DNA from: Streptomyces sp. XD-27
GTDB taxonomy: Bacteria > Actinomycetota > Actinomycetes > Streptomycetales > Streptomycetaceae
Direction: 5' to 3'
DNA: 64,000 bases
NCBI RefSeq assembly: GCF_030553055.1
Contig: NZ_CP130713.1
Location: 1,426,001-1,490,000 of the forward strand
Part shown: positions 59,876 to 64,000 of the stretch, one piece after another
Numbering within the stretch: position 1 is the first letter of the stretch
Layout: the number at the start of each line of letters is the position of its first letter
The notes under the pieces: generated by a model
What the model was told of the DNA's origin: nothing
What the model saw: the letters and a program-made list of their open reading frames with translations, nothing else
Databases searched by the model: none
Program-made: the position numbers and the translations under genes

Positions 59876-60270
59876 GTCAGTCCAGCGCAGTGATCACGCC
59901 CCCGTTCCGACGCCGGTGTGAAGCCGGGGCCGGCGTGCCCGAGCCAGCGGGCGAGGGAGACGATCCACTCGCCGGCTTCGAGTTGGACGCTGGCATAGGT
60001 GTGCCGCAGCGCGTGGATGATGCGGTCGGCGGCCGATGTCGACACCCCGAACAGCGGTGCCAACTGCCACAGGGTGAGGTTCGTGCGCCAGTACGCGGCG
60101 ACCAGCAGGACCCGGTCTTCCAGCGGCAGGCTCCAGGGCCGACCCTTGCGCACCGGGTCCGTACCCTCGCGCCGCAACGCGGTGATCAGCTTGCCGAACT
60201 GATGCAGGCTCAGCCCGGTGAACGGGCTATCCAGGACGGCTCGGACGTCGTGATCACACCAGCCACAGCA
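59876..60270 (-). pseudogene. Chimeric remnant: IS5-type transposase N-terminus fused to tyrosine-integrase C-terminus
   Basis: On the minus strand the right part (about 60020-60260) encodes VLDSPFTGLSLHQFGKLITALRREGTDPV, then KGRPWSLPLEDRVLLVAAYWRTNLTL and FGVSTSAADRII, the start of an IS5-family-type transposase. At about 60018 it changes to HALRHTYASVQLEAGEW and SLARWLGHAGPGFTP, the HxLRHTYAS box of a tyrosine recombinase. Catalytic DDE residues and the integrase Tyr are missing, so both are dead fragments. They mark an old insertion site next to the MFS gene. Confidence 0.75.
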
Positions 60271-60523
60271 AGATCGTCTCACTGAGGTGTGGTGGGCTCC
60301 CCGTCTGCCCGTCGGTGGCCCGGCCACATGTCGCCGTACGCGGCGTCCATGAACTGGACCTGCGGCCCGCGCAGCGCGGACGCGTCGGTTGTCTCGCCTC
60401 GCGCCGCCTCAGCGAGGCCGTCCGTCCCGCGTGTGGCGGGCCGGACGGCCATTCTTGGGTTGTGCGGCGGTGTGGACGGGCGATGGGGTGTCTGTTGCCG
60501 TCGTGGCACTTCGCCGGCTGGGC
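60271..60523. other. Intergenic stretch without a recognisable gene
   Basis: About 250 bases between the mobile remnant and the MFS gene stop. A leftward frame ending near 60279 (encoding FMDAAYGDMWPGHRRA) is open but unrecognised and may be another fragment. Confidence 0.4.
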
Positions 60524-61746
60524 TCATGTCCCCAGGGTCAGCAGGGCCGCGAGGGCCGGTCCGAAGGCACCGCCCAGTTGGTAGGCGAGGTTGAAGAGGC
60601 CGATGGTGGTGGGGCGGTCGGGGGTGGGAGTGGCCTGGGCGGCGTGCACCGCGAGGACTCCGTTGCCGGCCGTCGTGGCGAAGACCGCGAGGGAGGCGGC
60701 GAGGAGGAGCAAGGGGGCCCAGGGGGTGAGGAGGGTGGTGAGGGGGCCAGGGCACCGAGGACGAGGAGGATTGTGATGACCCGGGGGCGGTTCATCCGGG
60801 CGGACGCGGCCGCGAGGAGCCATGAGAGCAGGGAGCCGGCGAGCAGGGCGGCCATCTGGCCCGCGCCGATGGCCGGGACCGACCAGTCGGTGCGGTCGCG
60901 AAGCAGCTGGGGGATCGTGAACAGCAGGGTGAAGTACGAGGTCGACAGGGCCATCGCGAGCAGGGCGGACACCGCGAACACCGGGCTGCGGAGCACCGCG
61001 AGGGGCGCGAAGCCGTGGGGGACCGCGCGTACGTGGAGGCCGAGGAGTACGGCTCCCAGGAGCGCGGCGGGCAGGGCTGCCAGCGGGTAGCGCGGCAGGA
61101 ACACCAGCGCCGTCGCGGTCAGGACGAGGAGCAGGGCGCCGCGGGCGTCGAAGGGCGTTCGCGTCGTGGGGGCCGTGGTGTCCGCCCGTCGCAGTACCGC
61201 GGGGACGGCCAGCAGTCCGAGCGCGGACACGGAGAGCGAGAGGCGCCAGGAGACGGTCTCGGCGATGAGCGAGCCGAGCAGCGGACCGACCGCGCCCAGG
61301 ACTCCGAAGCCTGCCGTGATGACGCCCATCCGTCGGGCCGAGCCGGCCAGGCTCATCGCCACGGTCACCAGACCCGCGCCGCCCACGGCCTGGGCCGCGC
61401 GGCCGCCCATCACGAGGGGCAGCCAGGGTGAGAAGGCCACCAGCACCGTGCCCACCACGACGGCCGCGGCGCTCGTGCGCAGGGCGGTGCGCAGGCCACG
61501 GCGGCGCAGTACGTTCGCCATCAGCGGGGTGCCGACGGCCATCGCCCAGGCGAAAGCGGTGACGATCCAGGTGACCGTGGCGGTACGGACGTTCAGCGCG
61601 GCCGCCATCTCCGGGAGGATCAGCACCGGGCTGTTGGCGCTCAGAGCGACCGGCGTGGCCAGCAGTGCGAGCCACAGGACCGGAGGCGGAGACGATACCG
61701 GGGAAGGGGTCGTCGTAGCGGCCTTCGTACGGGTGAGCAAGGACAT
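60524..61746 (-). CDS. MFS transporter, frameshifted in this sequence
   Basis: A major facilitator drug/metabolite efflux protein with about 12-14 helices. Its second half switches frame at the GGGGG run at 60742-60746 (one base restores ALAPLTTLLTPWAPLLLLAASLAVF). Features are SANSPVLILPEMAAALNVRTATVTWIVTAFAWAMAVGTPLMANVLRRRG and the MFS loop between helices 2 and 3. ATG 61746 has GGAG at six bases; ATG 61758 is less likely. It follows a nitroreductase gene on the same strand, divergent from a MarR regulator, and is probably induced with it. Confidence 0.82.
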
Positions 61747-61799
61747 GGCGGTCTCCATCGACAAAGGAGCAGAGGCAGGAGCAGGAGGCAGGGGGAGGT

Positions 61800-62390
61800 T
61801 CAGACGGTGGTGACGACGTCCTCGTAGGCGAGGCGCGGGGAGCGCGGGTACCACGCGTTCTCGCCCGGCCTGCCGATGTTGACGACCATCAGCGGGGTGT
61901 GGTCGTCGTCCAGGAACTCCTTCTGGAGGCCGGCGTGGTCGAAGCCGGTCATCGGGCCTGCGGCCAGGCCCGCGGCGCGCACGCCGAGGAGGAAGTACGC
62001 GGCCTGGAGCGCGCCGTTGAGCAGCGCGGTCCTCTCGCGCACCGGGCGCTCGGCGAAGACCGTCTCCCCGGCCTGCGGGAAGTGCGGGAGCAGCGAGGGG
62101 AGTTCTTCGTGGAACTCGTTGTCGGTGGCGAGGATCGCGACGAGCGGCGCCGCCCCCGTCTTGGCCCGGTTCCCTTCGTCCATCAGTGCCGCCAGTCGCC
62201 GCCGGGCCTTGGGGGACCGCACGAGGATCACCCGCAGAGGGTTGGTGTTGTAGGCGGTGGGGGCGTACTTGACGAGGTCGTGGACGGCGCGCACCTGCTC
62301 CTCGGTCACCGGCTCGTCGGCGAAGGTGCCGGCGGTGCGGGCCTCCCGGAAGAGGAGGTCCTGGGCTGTGGGGTCGAGTACGAGGCTCAT
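61800..62390 (-). CDS. Nitroreductase-family protein (RutE/HadB-like)
   Basis: A 196-residue FMN-dependent nitroreductase-fold protein. It begins LDPTAQDLLFREARTAGTFADEPV and has the substrate/FMN region YAPTAYNTNPLRVILV, GALQAAYFLLGVRAAGLAAGPMTGFD and VNIGRPG, resembling the RutE/HadB malonic-semialdehyde reductase branch. The exact reaction is unknown. It lies upstream of an MFS gene and divergent from a MarR gene whose boxes occupy the gap. Neighbouring efflux and a MarR repressor suggest a role in handling a reactive quinone or nitro compound. Confidence 0.85.
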   Translation of the reverse strand: MSLVLDPTAQDLLFREARTAGTFADEPVTEEQVRAVHDLVKYAPTAYNTNPLRVILVRSPKARRRLAALMDEGNRAKTGAAPLVAILATDNEFHEELPSLLPHFPQAGETVFAERPVRERTALLNGALQAAYFLLGVRAAGLAAGPMTGFDHAGLQKEFLDDDHTPLMVVNIGRPGENAWYPRSPRLAYEDVVTTV

Positions 62391-62421
62391 GGTGTGCCGC
62401 TCCAGTCCTTCAGCGTTAACA

Positions 62422-62482
62422 ATCTCAACGTTGAGATAAAAGCACGGCTATCATCTCAACGTCAAGTGTCTTAACATTGAGA
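62422..62482. promoter_or_regulatory. Array of MarR operator boxes
   Basis: Box 1 (62422-62437) is atctcaacgttgagat, a perfect 16-bp palindrome. Box 2 (about 62454-62467) keeps the left half tctcaacgt. Box 3 (62469-62482) is tcttaacattgaga, one imperfect copy. They lie between the divergent nitroreductase and MarR genes. Confidence 0.8.
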
Positions 62483-62516
62483 TTGTGTTCGCTGAGATGA
62501 ACAGGGAGGAGTCGTG

Positions 62517-63023
62517 ATGAGCGATGCCGTGGACGCGATCGTCGGGCAGTGGGAGAAGGAGCGCCCCGACCTGACCCCCCACCTGTGGCCGGTCCACGCA
62601 CTGGCCCGGATTCAGCGACTCGCGCGCGTGGTCGAGAAGAGCTGCAGGACGACGGCCACCCAGCACGGCTTGGACTACGGCGAGTTCGACGTGCTCACCA
62701 CACTCAAGCGCTCCGGCCCGCCGTACCAACTGACCGCCGGCGCCTTCCTCAAGGCCGCCATGGTGACTTCCGGCGCCATCACCAACCGCATCGACAAGAT
62801 GGAGGCGAAAGGCCTGGTCGAGCGGGTCAGGGAGGGCAGTGACCGCCGGATCGTGTACATCCGCCTTACCGAGCACGGCGCCGCCGTCATCGACTCCGCG
62901 ATGGTCGACCACCTGCGCAACTACGAGCGGCTGCTGGCCGACGTCGACCGCGAGACGATCACACGGGCCGCAGACGCGCTGCGTGAGATCAGCGAGGCCC
63001 TCGGAGACACTTCGATCACCTGA
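62517..63023 (+). CDS. MarR-family transcriptional regulator
   Basis: A 168-residue MarR regulator. The DNA-binding part is LDYGEFDVLTTLKRSGPPYQLTAGAFLKAAMVTSGAITNRIDKMEAKGLVERVREGSDRRIVYIRLT, with the wing DRR. ATG 62517 has GGAGGAG five bases upstream; the GTG at 62514 is too close to it. It is divergent from a nitroreductase and MFS operon, and the gap holds repeated palindromes that are likely its binding sites, so it probably represses both directions and is released by the nitroreductase substrate or a related aromatic. Confidence 0.88.
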   Translation: MSDAVDAIVGQWEKERPDLTPHLWPVHALARIQRLARVVEKSCRTTATQHGLDYGEFDVLTTLKRSGPPYQLTAGAFLKAAMVTSGAITNRIDKMEAKGLVERVREGSDRRIVYIRLTEHGAAVIDSAMVDHLRNYERLLADVDRETITRAADALREISEALGDTSIT

Positions 63024-63064
63024 CCCCACGCGCGCCATGCCTGCGCCGGCGCGGCATCCCGGGC

Positions 63065-63295
63065 GGTGATCCCCCAGCCCGCCGGCCAGGGCCTGGTACC
63101 GCAGCGGTCTTTGCCGGGATGCCGGCGGTGGAGAGTGTGCGGAACGTGTCGACGCGCTCGGCGACGCGGGCCAGGCGCTGACGGCAATCGGGGGTTGCCA
63201 GGCGATCCGGGTGAGCCCGACCCCGCCGGCATGTCGTCCATGTGGCGGGTGAGGGCTTTGTCCGTGCGGTTGAGCCAGTAGCCGATGGGCTTCAC
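63065..63295 (-). pseudogene. Decayed MarR-type regulator fragment
   Basis: The minus strand from ATG 63295 encodes MKPIGYWLNRTDKALTRHMDDM, the usual start of a MarR group. The expected continuation GLTRIAWQ is found in another frame about 70 bases on, and the rest is not recoverable. The intact MarR gene upstream is a different member. Confidence 0.65.
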
Positions 63296-63345
63296 GCTGA
63301 TGCCCCTTCAGAAGCAAGGGCGGGTGCGCGCTTTTGGCAGGGATC

Positions 63346-63531
63346 TCACTGATGTGCCGGGGTGGGAGCCAGGAGTGCGGACCACTCCTGGCCGGCGGCC
63401 CAGTCGGCGAAGCTGTGCCAGCCGACTTCGGGGTAGTCGCGTCGCAGCCCGGCGACGTCGACATCGAGGCCGACGGTGGTGAAGTACTCGAGCCCCTCGG
63501 CGGCACCCCACTGAGCCGTCGGAGAACGCAC
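63346..63531 (-). CDS. Possible 61-residue fragment of an unknown protein
   Basis: The frame encodes EGLEYFTTVGLDVDVAGLRRDYPEVGWHSFADWA, which looks protein-like rather than shadow-like, but the frame is short and no ribosome site is seen. It may be a relic from the same decayed region. Confidence 0.3.
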   Translation of the reverse strand: MRSPTAQWGAAEGLEYFTTVGLDVDVAGLRRDYPEVGWHSFADWAAGQEWSALLAPTPAHQ

Positions 63532-63602
63532 GGCTTCACCGCACCCGCCGACTGAAACACTCAGCCCCGCCGACTCGGGCGCTCACCCGCCAAGTGAAGC
63601 AC

Positions 63603-64000
63603 TCAGTCGCAGGTGGCTGGTGCTGCTTTGGCAAGGGTGAACAGCCCGGGTTCGGGTTCGGGTTCGGGTTCGGGTTCGGGTTCGGGTTCGGGTTCGGTGA
63701 GGATGTCGCGGGTCACCAGACGTTTCAGCTTGGCGCGGGCGTTTTCGGTGTGCCGTGCCTCGGTGCCGAGTCTGAGCGCCCGACAGACCTCTTTGGCGCG
63801 AGTCCTTCTGTGGTCTGTTCGAAGAGCGCCAGGATCTGGCGGTATCCGGGAGGCAGCGGTTCGGGTGGCGCGGTGCCGTCTTCGGCGGTCAGTTCCAGGA
63901 TGGTCTCCCGGGTGGTCTCCAGACGCTGCGCACGGCGTGCTCCGGATGGACGACGGCACCGAACCCGGCCTGGCCGCCGAAGAAGCCCTTCGCCACCTCG
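63603..64000 (-). pseudogene. Partial, probably frameshifted ORF with EP repeats
   Basis: A leftward frame that runs off the right edge. The upstream part reads TILELTAEDGTAPPEPLPPGYRQILALFEQTTEGLA in one frame and KEVCRALRLGTEARHTENARAKLKRLVTRDIL in another, a change consistent with one lost base near 63800. It then continues as eight Glu-Pro pairs and GLFTLAKAAPATCD. The middle resembles a helix-turn-helix region. The family is not recognised. Confidence 0.45.
63648..63695. repeat. Eight tandem gggttc hexanucleotides
   Basis: Eight uninterrupted copies of gggttc (48 bases). In the leftward frame they encode eight Glu-Pro pairs. Confidence 0.9.

Larger units (their letters stand above)
63024..64000. 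other. Degraded region with gene fragments, no convincing intact gene
   Basis: Nearly 1 kb after the MarR gene. It holds a decayed MarR-like start (63065-63295), a possible short ORF (63346-63531), a hexanucleotide repeat (63648-63695) and the tail of an unrecognised leftward ORF running off the window. Confidence 0.6.

Noticed and set aside
1..64000. tRNA or rRNA genes
   Set aside because: No stretch with a recognisable tRNA arm pattern or rRNA sequence was seen by eye; a tRNAscan run would settle it.

Overview
The window looks like chromosomal DNA of a Streptomyces-type actinomycete. It is very GC-rich, with a chaplin, class F sortase, DmdR/IdeR-type iron box, LAXTG surface protein, GTG starts and short dyad terminators without T-tracts. 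I see no rRNA, tRNA or CRISPR array. Function calls rest on recognised motifs and family patterns in the translated sequence; no database search was run.

Layout. 1-9 kb: a 5'-truncated cellulose-synthase-like glycosyltransferase, a chaplin variant, a 2Fe-2S ferredoxin-like protein, an FAD dehydrogenase, a NUDIX hydrolase, two DUF202 membrane proteins and an MFS exporter divergent from a MarR regulator. 7.9-10.2 kb: a phosphotransferase-like gene and an acyl-CoA dehydrogenase. 10.2-20.2 kb: an eight-gene leftward island. It holds a membrane coiled-coil protein, a TPR-CHAT protein, an MbcA/ParS-like antitoxin with a RES toxin, a macro-domain protein, and a TerY-P triad (vWA, PP2C, kinase with an outside DUF4189 domain). 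This is the strongest candidate for an undescribed stress or conflict system. 20.3-34.5 kb: acyl-CoA, alcohol and aldehyde catabolism genes with three TetR regulators and recognisable shared operators, interrupted by an erythromycin-esterase-like enzyme and a penicillin-acylase-family amidase. 34.6-45 kb: sortase and partner, CitMHS transporter, molybdopterin oxidoreductase, homogentisate dioxygenase with a striking operator, GntR regulator and a solitary type ISP specificity domain. 45-50.6 kb: secreted GDSL hydrolase and subtilisin, DUF5925/AAA ATPase, a secreted unknown, dimethylargininase and a YtrA-type GntR. 50.6-56.9 kb: a four-gene NIS siderophore operon whose order (ATP-grasp, IucA/IucC, IucA/IucC, PLP decarboxylase) matches vibrioferrin pvsA-B-D-E, behind an iron box. 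57-64 kb: a fused carboxyltransferase, an LAQTG-anchored AA10 LPMO, transposase and integrase debris, an MFS and nitroreductase pair divergent from MarR, and a decayed end region.

Data quality matters here. Seven otherwise sound genes carry eight frameshifts, and a ninth shift lies in the terminal ORF. All nine have the phase of a single lost base, and several lie in short G or C runs. This points to sequencing or assembly deletions rather than real gene loss, so these genes are annotated across the shift.
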